From DASTDH01 sp035601575 (lineage in GTDB: Bacteria; Verrucomicrobiota; Verrucomicrobiia; Chthoniobacterales; JAFAMB01): a stretch of 64,000 nucleotides of DNA. The position numbers and the translations under genes are program-made. The notes under the pieces are model-generated. The model saw nothing but the letters and a program-made list of their open reading frames with translations. It made no database searches and had not been told where the DNA came from. Each line of letters begins with the position of its first letter. Position 1 is the first letter of the stretch. Shown one piece after another: positions 17,445 through 26,065 of this stretch. The stretch spans positions 1 to 64,000 of the forward strand of contig DATNNZ010000032.1 in the NCBI GenBank assembly GCA_035601575.1. Direction: 5' to 3'.

Positions 17445-19007
17445 ATGTATCCCAAAAAGGTCAGCATTTACGATACAACCCTGCGCGACGGTACGCAGGC
17501 AGAAGGCATCTCGTTCAGCGTGCAGGACAAGATTCGGATCGCGGAAAAACTCGACGCTTTCGGGATTCATTACATTGAAGGGGGATGGCCGGGTTCCAAC
17601 CCAAAGGACATCGAGTTTTTTGCGGAGGCGAAGAAGCGGACGTGGAAGACGGCCAGATTGTGTGCCTTCGGCAGTACGTGCCGAGCGAACCTTCGACCGG
17701 AGGAAGACACTCAAGTCGCGTTGCTGATTCAGGCGGAAACTCCGGTCGTAACTATCGTCGGAAAGAGCTGGCGCTTTCATGTGGAAGAGATCCTGGGCGT
17801 TACGGTGGAAGAGAACTTGCGAATGATCCGCGAGACGGTGGCTTATCTGAAGGCCTGCGGGAGAGAGGTCATTTTTGATGCCGAACATTTTTTTGATGGG
17901 TACAAGGACGAAGCGGCTCACGCGTTGAAAGCGATCCAAGCGGCGGCCGAAAGCGGGGCTGACCTGGTGGCTCTTTGCGATACGAACGGAGGAACGCTTC
18001 CGCACGAGATCGAAGGGATCACGCGATCGGTGGTCGAGGCGCTAAGTGTGCCGGTTGGCATTCATACCCACAATGATTGTGAATTGGGGGTGGCAAACGC
18101 GCTGGCCGGATTGCACGCGGGCGCCGTCCAAGTGCAAGGCACGATAAACGGATACGGTGAACGGACCGGAAACTGCAACTTAACGAGCGTCATACCCGTT
18201 GTGCAGCTCAAGCTCGGAATCGAGGTCGTGCCGGATCTGCGGAAACTGCGGGAACTCTCGTTATTGGTCGATGATCTGGCGAACTGCCAGCACAATATCC
18301 GAGCTCCGTTTGTCGGGGCTACATCGTTCACGCACAAGGGAGGTCTGCACGCCAACGCGGTAATAAAATTGGCAAAGAGCTACGAACATATTGCGCCGGA
18401 ATCGGTCGGCAACTTTCAGCACATCGTCGTCTCCGAGCTGTCGGGACAAAGCAATATAATCGCCAAAGCGCGTGAGCTCGGGTTTGCCTTGGAGAAAGGT
18501 TCGCCGGCGGTGTCGGCGATTTTGCGGGAAGTCAAGCGACTCGAACATCTCGGTTACGAATTTGAAGCGGCCGAAGCATCATTGGAATTATTGATCCGAA
18601 GGGTCTTAAGCAATCCGGAACCGCTTTGGGAATTGTTGGAATATCACTGCACCTATATCCGCTCGGTGCGCAATCGGTATGAGACCTGCGAGGCGACCGT
18701 TAAATTGCGCGTTGGCAAGGAGAACTACTACATGGTGGCGGAAGGCGATGGGCCAGTAAATGCCCTGGACGCAGCGCTGCGGAAAGCCTTAAAGCCGGTT
18801 TACCCGGAGATCCAAAAGATCACGCTCGACGACTACAAAGTCAGGATTATCGGTTCACACGTCGGCACTGAAGCGCGGACGCGGGTATTGGTCGATTCAA
18901 CCGACCACCATGAAAACTGGCGGACGGTTGGCGTTTCGGATAACATAATCGAAGCCAGTTGGTTAGCGTTGGTGGATAGCTACGAATATAAATTGCGGCG
19001 CTCCTGA
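17445..19007 (+). CDS. cimA: (R)-citramalate synthase CimA
   Basis: A 520-residue enzyme of the DRE-TIM metallolyase family. It condenses acetyl-CoA and pyruvate into citramalate, the entry to threonine-independent isoleucine synthesis. Visible motifs: YDTTLRDGTQAEGISFSVQD at residues 9-28 (metal- and substrate-binding), DAEHFFDGYK near 146, and GIHTHNDCELGVANALAG near 205 with the HxH metal ligands. The C-terminal 150 residues form a LeuA-type allosteric domain (YKVRIIGSHVGTEARTRVLV). Full length matches the long CimA/HomA type rather than isopropylmalate synthase. Monocistronic, followed 52 bases later by an MBL hydrolase gene in the same direction. Confidence 0.9.
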   Translation: MYPKKVSIYDTTLRDGTQAEGISFSVQDKIRIAEKLDAFGIHYIEGGWPGSNPKDIEFFAEAKKRTWKTARLCAFGSTCRANLRPEEDTQVALLIQAETPVVTIVGKSWRFHVEEILGVTVEENLRMIRETVAYLKACGREVIFDAEHFFDGYKDEAAHALKAIQAAAESGADLVALCDTNGGTLPHEIEGITRSVVEALSVPVGIHTHNDCELGVANALAGLHAGAVQVQGTINGYGERTGNCNLTSVIPVVQLKLGIEVVPDLRKLRELSLLVDDLANCQHNIRAPFVGATSFTHKGGLHANAVIKLAKSYEHIAPESVGNFQHIVVSELSGQSNIIAKARELGFALEKGSPAVSAILREVKRLEHLGYEFEAAEASLELLIRRVLSNPEPLWELLEYHCTYIRSVRNRYETCEATVKLRVGKENYYMVAEGDGPVNALDAALRKALKPVYPEIQKITLDDYKVRIIGSHVGTEARTRVLVDSTDHHENWRTVGVSDNIIEASWLALVDSYEYKLRRS

Positions 19008-19059
19008 CCTCCTCACTTAGGCCGGGTAGTCCGGTTTTCATTTAGTCCTTACCTCTCTT

Positions 19060-19836
19060 ATGGCGTCGCTTACTTTGCTCGGCACTGCGCCGGGATATCC
19101 TACGGCGAACAAAAACCATACCGGCTTATTGCTGGATACAGGCAGACAGAAGATCTTGATCGATGCCGGAGAACCGAGTGCTCGTACTCTGATTGAAATC
19201 GGAGTCGACCCGGCCGATCTCGACGCGATCGTGATAACGCATGGTCATTCGGATCATACCGCCGGTTTGCCGATGATTATCCAGGCGGCATGGATAGTCG
19301 GCCGGCAAGCATCGCTGCCCATATTTTTGCCAGCGGAACTGATTCACCCACTCCGGAACTGGTTGAGCGCATCATATATCGGTCCGGATTTCTTGCCTTT
19401 CGAACTTCGCTTCCATGCCTGGGAGGATGGGCCGGTCCATTCCGTTGGTGATTGCGAGTTTACGCCGACACCGACGACTCACCTGCAAGCGTTGGTCGAT
19501 CGGTTCGGTAATGGGCGATTTCACGCCTTTAGCCTAGCCATCCGGCATTCGGACTTTGGGTTTGTTTTTTCTGGAGATATCGGCACTCCGGCCGACCTAG
19601 CCAAGCCACTCAAAGCTGGGACAGATCTCTTGGTGTGCGAGATCGCGCATGTCGAGCCGCAAGCGCTCTTTGACTTTCTTTCTTCGCGCAAAGTTACTCG
19701 GCTGATCTTGACTCACGCCTCGCCAGAAATCGCAGCTGAAATTGAGACGGTGCTGACTGTTGCGCGTAAATCGCTTTGCCAAACGGAAGTTTTATATGCC
19801 GCTGACAAGATGAAGCTGGAGTTGCAGGGCGCCTGA
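19060..19836 (+). CDS. MBL-fold metallo-hydrolase (RNase Z-like)
   Basis: A 258-residue metallo-beta-lactamase fold enzyme. The start LTLLGTAPGYPTANKNHTG resembles RNase Z and arylsulfatase-like MBL proteins, and the metal site is ITHGHSDHTAGL near residue 66 (HxHxDH). Other ligands are suggested by FSGDIG at about 170 and LTHASPE near 220. It is shorter than RNase Z and lacks its flexible arm, so tRNA 3' processing is not assured. Substrate unknown. Confidence 0.82.
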   Translation: MASLTLLGTAPGYPTANKNHTGLLLDTGRQKILIDAGEPSARTLIEIGVDPADLDAIVITHGHSDHTAGLPMIIQAAWIVGRQASLPIFLPAELIHPLRNWLSASYIGPDFLPFELRFHAWEDGPVHSVGDCEFTPTPTTHLQALVDRFGNGRFHAFSLAIRHSDFGFVFSGDIGTPADLAKPLKAGTDLLVCEIAHVEPQALFDFLSSRKVTRLILTHASPEIAAEIETVLTVARKSLCQTEVLYAADKMKLELQGA

Positions 19837-19890
19837 GTTCTCCAGGAACTTCGTACTCGACGAGACAGGCGGTCCCGATGGTTGCCAGGG

Positions 19891-19978
19891 CTAGTGCACC
19901 AAGTCTAAGGCTAGGGCAGCCCCGAGCGCATTCGGGGCTCCCAACGCTGCTATACGAGCCTCAGACTTGGTGCACTAG
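19891..19978. repeat. Nested inverted-repeat element abutting vapC
   Basis: Outer arms of 22 bases (19891-19912 and 19957-19978) pair with one mismatch; both end in CTAG. Inside, AGCCCCGA (19918-19925) and TCGGGGCT (19932-19939) pair perfectly. The whole 88-base unit would fold as a cruciform or long hairpin and looks like a REP/MITE-type mobile or palindromic element. The TAG stop of vapC lies within the right arm (19975-19977), so the element touches the toxin gene end. Confidence 0.75.
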
Positions 19979-20340
19979 GTGACGAGCGAGATTCGAAGTT
20001 GCCTGGCGGCATGTCGGAGGGGGTGGTCTTTGGTCCAGAGCCTGGCTTGAGAGACAAGTGCTGAGCCGAGAAGATGAATATCGATCCAGCCAAGGCCTCG
20101 ACCCCAAAGGCGCCGATCCTCGAGGAGGCCAATCGCTTCGGCAGAGGATACTTCGACTACGCAAGGGAGTGCGAACCAAAGCGAAAGAAGTTCCTGGCGA
20201 TTAGGGATCATCCCACAGGCAAGCTCACCCAGCACTGCCGGATGCATGACAACTTGGGTGCTTTTCAGCAGAGCGACGAGATTTGGATCGGAACGATGGA
20301 GATGATCGATCCAAACCGAGGTGTCGACAAGGACGCGCAT
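19975..20340 (-). CDS. vapC: VapC toxin, PIN-domain ribonuclease
   Basis: A 121-residue PIN domain protein. The first acidic residue is in LVDTSVWIDHL (residues 4-14), the second in VLGELACGM, and the C-terminal acidic residues in GLGWIDIHLLGSA and WTKDHPL. These form the Mg-dependent RNase site. The toxin follows vapB by only four bases. Its last codons run into the inverted-repeat element, whose arm supplies the TAG stop; the protein is nonetheless near normal length for VapC. Confidence 0.9.
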   Translation of the reverse strand: MRVLVDTSVWIDHLHRSDPNLVALLKSTQVVMHPAVLGELACGMIPNRQELLSLWFALPCVVEVSSAEAIGLLEDRRLWGRGLGWIDIHLLGSALVSQARLWTKDHPLRHAARQLRISLVT

Positions 20341-20344
20341 AGCA

Positions 20345-20539
20345 TTATTTGGAACTTCGCCGTCTCCGGCCTGCTTTTGCCGTCGGTGCGGTCCCGCCGA
20401 GTGCAGCTAAACGGAGTGCGGCTTCGCGTTGGATGAGCGCCTCCAATCCCAGGTGAACCAATCGCGTCTTCTCACTGATTCCGGTATAGCTTCGAGCCTT
20501 GGCCACAAGTTCTTCATCGAGATTAAGCGTCGTTCGCAT
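20345..20539 (-). CDS. vapB: VapB antitoxin
   Basis: A 64-residue antitoxin from the ATG at 20539; an ATG six codons upstream would add a non-homologous MCIYIC. The start MRTTLNLDEELVAKARSYTG is the VapB-type (PF09957 style) ribbon-helix-helix DNA-binding motif, and LIQREAALRLAALGG is the linker that precedes the toxin-binding tail. The tail is short and ends in RRRRSSK. It would neutralise the VapC encoded four bases downstream and repress the pair. Confidence 0.9.
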   Translation of the reverse strand: MRTTLNLDEELVAKARSYTGISEKTRLVHLGLEALIQREAALRLAALGGTAPTAKAGRRRRSSK

Positions 20540-20548
20540 ACATATATA

Positions 20549-20569
20549 TATGCACATTTAATATGCATA
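20549..20569. promoter_or_regulatory. Putative vapBC operator
   Basis: TATGCA and TGCATA are spaced by nine bases immediately upstream of the vapB start in a run of alternating TA. Inverted repeats of this kind, overlapping the promoter, are where VapBC complexes usually bind for autorepression. The site is inferred only from symmetry and position. Confidence 0.4.
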
Positions 20570-20626
20570 GATCAAGCTAGATTCCCTGCCAAGACACGCG
20601 ATCGGCAGGCCGCCTGAAGTCGACGA

Positions 20627-20642
20627 ACGCGCTTAAGCGCGT
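20627..20642. repeat. 16-base perfect palindrome
   Basis: ACGCGCTTAAGCGCGT is a perfect self-complementary 16-mer in the 240-base gap between the divergent vapBC and comEC genes. It could be a regulator site, or the core of a terminator-like or repeat element. Confidence 0.5.
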
Positions 20643-20800
20643 CCCCGATTGCAAGCGTGCCTCATCGGTCGTTACGAAGAATTATTCGTTAGTGGTCCAT
20701 CTGTCGGCGGCGATTACGGATAAAAATCGTAGAATAAAGATATATTTTTATTTTAGGTTATTGTATCCAATTAGCGAACATATTATATCTCTTTACTAAT

Positions 20801-22975
20801 GTGTTTCTAACTCTCGGATCAGGTCCCCGAATTCCTCTGACCGGCCCCTTTGTCGCCGCTTGCGTCGGCATTTTTGTGTCGGATACGTATCCCGATTCGT
20901 GGCTGGTCTTTGCGGGCCTGTTTTGTCTATTTTGTCTGGCCGCTCTGGTCTGGCGGAAAACGCTGTTCACGCTCGCAGCCACGGTCCTCTTTTTTGCTTT
21001 CTGGCACCCATTCTTAATCGCTCACGACCAAGGCTTTCAGCTGTCACTTATGACCGGATTGAATCGCCATGTTCACCGTTGCATTCTCTGCGCGCAATCT
21101 GACTCGACCCCATTTCGCTGGGCCAACCAAACCAAACAGCGATTTCATGCAGAGATCCGCGAGGTTGATAGTTTTCCGGCCCAATTTCGAGCCTCGATCG
21201 AGCTGAATGGAAGCCCTATCCAGTACGGAGATACTATCGCGGTAGACGGGCGCCTTGCATTGCCAGAGGAACCGCTCAATCCTGGAGAATTCGATTACCG
21301 CAAGTTTCTGCAACGGCAGAGCGTCTACGTGGTTCTTCAAGCAATTTCTGGCAGCAAAACTCAAATCCTTTCGCGCGGAGGCGCCAACCCACTCGTCGGA
21401 TTTGCTCTTCGACTTCGCCATGCGATCGAGAGCATTCCGGTTGCCTCGCTAGAGGATGACCCTCCCATTCAGGGGTTGATTCGGGGGATTCTCTTTGGTG
21501 ATCGTTCGACCATTCCGCCGGCTATCTTGGATGAACTCCAGGATACGGGGACCCTTCATTTGTTCGTAATCGACGGATTGAAAGTAACGTTGCTGGCCGG
21601 AATTTCCTGGGCGGTCATGCGAGTAACCAGACTAGGTCGCCGTTGGACGATCATCCTGATTATTCCTCTGCTTCTCTATTGTGCAGGAACGGGTCTTTCG
21701 ATTGCTAGTCTCCGAGCAACGATTATGTCCGCTATTCTGCTTTTTGGGGTCGCTCTAGAGCGCCCGGTGCTGGCTAAGAACGTCCTGTCAGGTGCCGGAT
21801 TGTTTCTGCTCTGCTTGGATCCACAGCAGCTCTTCCAACTCGGTTTTCAGCTCTCATTTGTTACGGTCGCCGCACTGACTATCGCAGCCAAACCGCTGGC
21901 ACATCTCTTCTGTCTTCCCGTCCGCCCCGATCCCTGGATTCCGCAGCGTCTGCTGCATCCGGCACGGCGGGCGTTTTCTCGAATTGCCCGGCACGGATGC
22001 GAGCTGCTATCAGTTTGCACTGTCTGCTGGTTTGCGACGCTACCGTTCGCCTGGGTGATTTTTCATCGTATTTCCTGGTGCAGTGTCGCCGCCAATTTTG
22101 CGACCGTTCCCTTAGGCGCCTCGATGTTGGCTCTCGGGATTTCATCCATTCTGGCTGCCCCTTGCTGTCGGTGGGCGAGTGTTTGCCTCAACAATACAAA
22201 CTGGCTGCTCGGTCACATATTCCTCGCTGTGGTGAATATGTTTACTGCGTTTCCGTATCAGAGCACGAACGTCAGTGAACCAGGAGTGCGGAATCATCCG
22301 AAGCTCGTGATGCTAGCTGCGGGGAGATCCAATAGCATCTATCTGCACGCCGGAGGCGCTGACGCTTTCATTAACCCGGGCAGTGACTCTAAATATCGCC
22401 GTATCACTCAGCCATTCCTCCGTTATCAGGGCGTCAACCGGCTCCGTCTATTCCAGAGTTGCCGCCAGGACGCGGACCACGAAGGATGTCTCAGACAACT
22501 TGAGCGGCAGTTCACCTGCGTATCAGCGAAGAATGGAGCCGCGACTCAGCTTGAGCTGGTCAATGGGCGTTTCGAGCGGGACACCGATTCAACGGTCGTA
22601 GATCTGGATGAGACAGGAATTCGCGTGCGCGCAGCGCCACCAAATCGAAGCGCATCGAGGATTTTGCTGGGAATGGGAGGATACCAGATCCTCCTGATGG
22701 CTGATAGCCATCGTGGATCTTCGTTGGACAAGGACGATTGCACAGTCGATTTACTCTGCGTTTCCAGTCCACGCTCATTTCCTCCAGCCGACGTTCAGAG
22801 CAGGTATAATCCTCAAGTTGTCGTTTACGCGCAGGGCAAGCGAAGCGAACGAAGCGCCCGGAGTCCAACCCTATTCTTGAGCGAGGAGGGTGCAGTCACA
22901 TTGGAACTTTGCGGCGACGCGCTGAAACTCCAGACCTTTCGCGGCGGTCAGTTCTCTTTTCGCAAACGCAACTGA
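20801..22975 (+). CDS. comEC: ComEC/Rec2 family competence protein, decayed C-terminal domain
   Basis: A 724-residue polytopic protein starting at GTG 20801. It has N-terminal membrane helices (FAGLFCLFCLAALVW), a DUF4131-like soluble OB-fold region (EEPLNPGEFDYRKFLQRQSV), and the central ComEC membrane channel (DTGTLHLFVIDGLKVTLLAG, normally SGLHxxV; later GTGLSIASLRATIMSAILLF). This is the channel that passes one strand of incoming DNA in natural transformation. The last 220 residues occupy the MBL-domain place but lack the HxHxDH site. In SGLHV the Ser-Gly is replaced by Ile-Asp-Gly. Its end overlaps the convergent trmB end by 28 bases. Confidence 0.85.
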   Translation: MFLTLGSGPRIPLTGPFVAACVGIFVSDTYPDSWLVFAGLFCLFCLAALVWRKTLFTLAATVLFFAFWHPFLIAHDQGFQLSLMTGLNRHVHRCILCAQSDSTPFRWANQTKQRFHAEIREVDSFPAQFRASIELNGSPIQYGDTIAVDGRLALPEEPLNPGEFDYRKFLQRQSVYVVLQAISGSKTQILSRGGANPLVGFALRLRHAIESIPVASLEDDPPIQGLIRGILFGDRSTIPPAILDELQDTGTLHLFVIDGLKVTLLAGISWAVMRVTRLGRRWTIILIIPLLLYCAGTGLSIASLRATIMSAILLFGVALERPVLAKNVLSGAGLFLLCLDPQQLFQLGFQLSFVTVAALTIAAKPLAHLFCLPVRPDPWIPQRLLHPARRAFSRIARHGCELLSVCTVCWFATLPFAWVIFHRISWCSVAANFATVPLGASMLALGISSILAAPCCRWASVCLNNTNWLLGHIFLAVVNMFTAFPYQSTNVSEPGVRNHPKLVMLAAGRSNSIYLHAGGADAFINPGSDSKYRRITQPFLRYQGVNRLRLFQSCRQDADHEGCLRQLERQFTCVSAKNGAATQLELVNGRFERDTDSTVVDLDETGIRVRAAPPNRSASRILLGMGGYQILLMADSHRGSSLDKDDCTVDLLCVSSPRSFPPADVQSRYNPQVVVYAQGKRSERSARSPTLFLSEEGAVTLELCGDALKLQTFRGGQFSFRKRN

Positions 22976-23577
22976 TAAATTGAGATATTCTGCGAACGAT
23001 AAGTTTCTTCAAAATCAGTCCTTGGGTATTCTTCGGACCAGGGCACGCAAACAAAAAGATCTTTTTGGGAATCGACAGCTTTGGTGATGCGCTGAAAATA
23101 ATCCGCATGATCGGTCTTGATCCACAATTCTCCGCCGATGGCGAGCGCACTAGCGGAAGCGGCGAGAAACCCTTCGTCCACTAAGCGACGGCGAGAATGC
23201 CGGCGTTTGGGCCAGGGATCGGGGAAAGAGAGGTGCAGGCGGGAAACCGATCCCGGTGACAGAAGAAAACGAACCGTGTAATCAATCTCCAAGCGCAGTA
23301 CGCGAACATTGGTCAAACCCAATCGGGATGCGGAGCGAAGTGTTTTGCGAACCCGACCGAGGAGACGCTCCACACCAAAAAAATTTCTTTCCGGGTATTG
23401 GCATGCCGCTTCAGTCAAAAAACGACCCGATCCCGAGCCCAGATCGATTTCGACCGGCCGATCATTTTCGAAAATGGCCGCGAAGGAAAAGTATTCGACA
23501 ATGTCGCCCGGAATGACTTCCAGCTGCTCTCCGCAACGCGCAGAAAGATCGGTCGAAGCACTCCCTGATTCAGACAT
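22948..23577 (-). CDS. trmB: tRNA (guanine-N7-)-methyltransferase TrmB
   Basis: A 209-residue class I SAM methyltransferase that makes m7G46 in tRNA. The start at 23577 lies one base after the stop of the upstream MBL gene. Motif I is IDLGSGSGRFLTEAA near residue 41 (normally E-x-G-x-G), then ERNFFGVERLLGRV and the TrmB signature LHLSFPDPWPKRRHSRRRLV near 120, with the catalytic Asp-Pro-Trp-Pro. The C-terminus has TDFEETYRSQNISIYQLRL, matching TxxExxxxxxGxxIxxL. Forms a likely operon with the upstream MBL and ankyrin genes. Confidence 0.93.
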   Translation of the reverse strand: MSESGSASTDLSARCGEQLEVIPGDIVEYFSFAAIFENDRPVEIDLGSGSGRFLTEAACQYPERNFFGVERLLGRVRKTLRSASRLGLTNVRVLRLEIDYTVRFLLSPGSVSRLHLSFPDPWPKRRHSRRRLVDEGFLAASASALAIGGELWIKTDHADYFQRITKAVDSQKDLFVCVPWSEEYPRTDFEETYRSQNISIYQLRLRKEN

Positions 23578-23581
23578 GCGC

Positions 23582-24397
23582 TTATCGTTCTGCAAAAAAA
23601 GGGTTGTGGACCCTTTCATTGGCAACGGTAGTCATCGGGCCATGGCCCGGACAAATGATGGTTTCCGGCGGTAAAGATAAAATCTTCTCCCGATTGTTCT
23701 TTTTTGCTTGTTCGTAGGCGTTGGGGGCCCCGCCCATCGAGCCGGCAAATAGCGAATCCCCAACGATAACTACAGGTTTAGCCAGACCCGACACGAGATA
23801 AGAAGTCCCGCCGGCGGAATGCCCATTGGTGAGCCTGGCTTCGATTTCTAGCGATCCCAGGTTATACTTAAATCCTTCACGCACCCGCTGAGAATGAACG
23901 ACCGGTTCCGCTTCTGGAGCAAACACCGAGGCCTGGCATCGCGAAAGGATATCAGAGAGGCCGGCGACATGGTCTTGGTGGGTATGCGTAATGAAAATGG
24001 CTTTTATCGTCAGTTTTTCGGTTTGCACCCGTTTGAATAGCTGATCGGCGTCGATGCCGGCGTCGAAGATCGCGGCTTCCCGTGAGGACGGATCCCAGAC
24101 CAAATAAACATTCACCGTCATTCCCAGCAGATCGGTATTGAATTGAACGAGACCTTCCAATGCGATCTCCGCAGGTTCCCAACTCTTTTCGAATGATTCC
24201 ACTAGGGCGCCGGGCGCGAGGTCAAGCGCGGTTCCGAGCGCAGCGACCTGGCTTCGATCACCCGATCCCTCTTTTAAGCGTTCGATTTGATCGCGCTCCA
24301 ATCGAGAGCGGTGCGCTAAGGAAGCATCGTCCAAGTGAAGACCGCGTTGCGCTTTGCCAATGATATCCGGAAAGAAATCTTCCAATGGAACTTTCAT
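23582..24397 (-). CDS. MBL-fold hydrolase with N-terminal helix-turn-helix-like region
   Basis: A 271-residue protein. Residues 85-271 are a glyoxalase II-like metallo-beta-lactamase domain: FITHTHQDHVAGLSD near 135 (HxHxDH), LTNGHSAGGTSYL near 190, VGDSLFAGSMG near 210 and ICPGHGPMTT near 250. The first 70 residues (DDASLAHRSRLERDQIERLK, then VAALGTALDLAPGALVESF) look like a Cro/XRE helix-turn-helix, as in a known group of HTH-MBL fusions. A sensor or detoxification role is possible; the substrate cannot be told. It lies 5 bases after the ankyrin gene in transcription order and just before trmB. Confidence 0.8.
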   Translation of the reverse strand: MKVPLEDFFPDIIGKAQRGLHLDDASLAHRSRLERDQIERLKEGSGDRSQVAALGTALDLAPGALVESFEKSWEPAEIALEGLVQFNTDLLGMTVNVYLVWDPSSREAAIFDAGIDADQLFKRVQTEKLTIKAIFITHTHQDHVAGLSDILSRCQASVFAPEAEPVVHSQRVREGFKYNLGSLEIEARLTNGHSAGGTSYLVSGLAKPVVIVGDSLFAGSMGGAPNAYEQAKKNNREKILSLPPETIICPGHGPMTTVANERVHNPFFAER

Positions 24398-24402
24398 ATG
24401 TT

Positions 24403-25866
24403 TTATCGGGCAGACTTTTGCAGTGTCCAGACTTCGTTGTCGTCCAGACGCTTTACGACGACCTGGGTCGGACGGATATCCAATACGCGGTAGGTATGGC
24501 TAGGATCGTCCGGCAACGTGAAATCGCGATCTAATTCTACCTTCATTGTGGCTCCGCTATTAGTGAACGAGAGCACGGCAAAAGCACCATGTTCTCGAGC
24601 AGGAATTCCTTTGATCAACGATATCGTTTGGCCAGTGCGGATGTGCCGGAGCTTCACGACCGATGCGTCGACCGCATTCCCGTCCTTATCATCAACCTCT
24701 CGACTCTGAACATCAATGACGCGGTACTCCAATCCTTTGAGTTGATCACCGACGCCGACACTATAGTCGGTGCCATCCGAGTCGCGCAATGTCGCTTTCT
24801 TGCTGTGTACCTCTTCCAGTGTGACTGGGAGAAACGCTTCCTGAACCTCCAAAACCGAGATTTTGGTGGCCAATCCGCTCGAGGGATTCTGATCAAGTTT
24901 GGGATTGGGCGATGCGCCGCCGGACGTCGAGGGAGCTGGTTGCCTCAATATATCCGCATCCGAAATCGCCGTATTTGGAGAAGAAGGAGGAGAGGCACCC
25001 GACGGAGAAGCGGACGAAGAAGGAGATCCTGAAACAACGGCTGGACTCTTGGTTGGCTTGGATGCGGTGCGACCGTGCAGCAAGTCAGCTATCTCACGAA
25101 AACCTTTGGCCACTGCGGCCGACTCGGCGGTTGCTCCGCTTTGATCGGTGAGCGACGGGTCAGCGCCGGCCAGCAATAACATATTCACGATCTCTTTGTT
25201 CCCCTTGCCAGCTGCTAGTATCAGCGGGGTACGGCCGTCGCCGGAGCGGCTATCCGCTTCAGCGCCGTAGTCGAGCAATATTTTTACGACGTCCTTGTGC
25301 TCAGATAGAGTGGCGAAGAGAAGCCCTCGACTCAAATCCGTCTTCGACCGATCAGCCAAAATTTGCACGCACCGCGCGCTGCCGTGGTAAGCCGCGGTCG
25401 ACAATGCGGTCCAGCCGTTATTGTCCTCTTTGTCCGGGTCGGCCCGATTCTGGAGCAAGATTTTCACGATATCGGGCTGGTCGTTTTGAGCGGCCAATAT
25501 CAGCGCGGTAGTACCGTCGACACCGGCGACATTCGGGTCCGCTTTGCGGTCGAGGAGTTGTTTGACCAACCCGGACTTACCGCGCTCACACGCGACCATC
25601 AGAGCCGTTTTGCCGGTCGTATTTTGCGCGTTGACGTTAAAATCGGCCGCAAAGAAAAGGGCCAACGCCTTTTGGTCGTCTTCGGCCGCCGACCGGACGA
25701 AATCCTCCGCATTGAACTGCAGATTCATACCAGCTAATTCTTTCACCAGCTCTTCCTTGGACTTGCTGCAACCAAAAAAAGCCAGCGTGAGCAACGCACC
25801 GAAGATAAACCAGACGGCTTTTCGCACGTGGGGAGCAGCCGGTCGGGATTGGAATTGAAGTGGCAT
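24403..25866 (-). CDS. Ankyrin-repeat lipoprotein
   Basis: A 487-residue protein. The N-terminus is a signal peptide with a lipobox (LTLAFFGCSKSKEEL), so it is probably anchored in the periplasm or outer membrane. About six ankyrin repeats fill residues 70-265 (for example GKTALMVACERGKSGLVKQL and GRTPLILAAGKGNKEIVNML). A Pro/Ser-rich linker follows, then two short beta domains of the type YRVIDVQSREVDDKDGN and YRVLDIRPTQVVVKRLDDNE. These repeats resemble PilP-like and Amuc_1099-like envelope proteins of Verrucomicrobia; this comparison is inference. Partner unknown. Confidence 0.8.
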   Translation of the reverse strand: MPLQFQSRPAAPHVRKAVWFIFGALLTLAFFGCSKSKEELVKELAGMNLQFNAEDFVRSAAEDDQKALALFFAADFNVNAQNTTGKTALMVACERGKSGLVKQLLDRKADPNVAGVDGTTALILAAQNDQPDIVKILLQNRADPDKEDNNGWTALSTAAYHGSARCVQILADRSKTDLSRGLLFATLSEHKDVVKILLDYGAEADSRSGDGRTPLILAAGKGNKEIVNMLLLAGADPSLTDQSGATAESAAVAKGFREIADLLHGRTASKPTKSPAVVSGSPSSSASPSGASPPSSPNTAISDADILRQPAPSTSGGASPNPKLDQNPSSGLATKISVLEVQEAFLPVTLEEVHSKKATLRDSDGTDYSVGVGDQLKGLEYRVIDVQSREVDDKDGNAVDASVVKLRHIRTGQTISLIKGIPAREHGAFAVLSFTNSGATMKVELDRDFTLPDDPSHTYRVLDIRPTQVVVKRLDDNEVWTLQKSAR

Positions 25867-26065
25867 GGTAGATAGTAAATACAGCTAGCGACCAGAGGGC
25901 AGTGTAGATCCGGCAGCCGCCGGACTGGAATTTCGCTTCGCGAAAGAGTAGCTAAATTGATTCGTGCTCCGTGAAGCGGAGTTTAAACAGTCTGTCGAGA
26001 GGGAGAGAGAACTCATATCAAGTCAACAAACTAGCATTCAGCTAAGCCATCAAATTGACAGGCTG

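Noticed and set aside
17301..18005. A 234-codon minus-strand frame opposite cimA
   Set aside because: The cimA frame on the plus strand is strongly conserved; the antisense frame is low-complexity.
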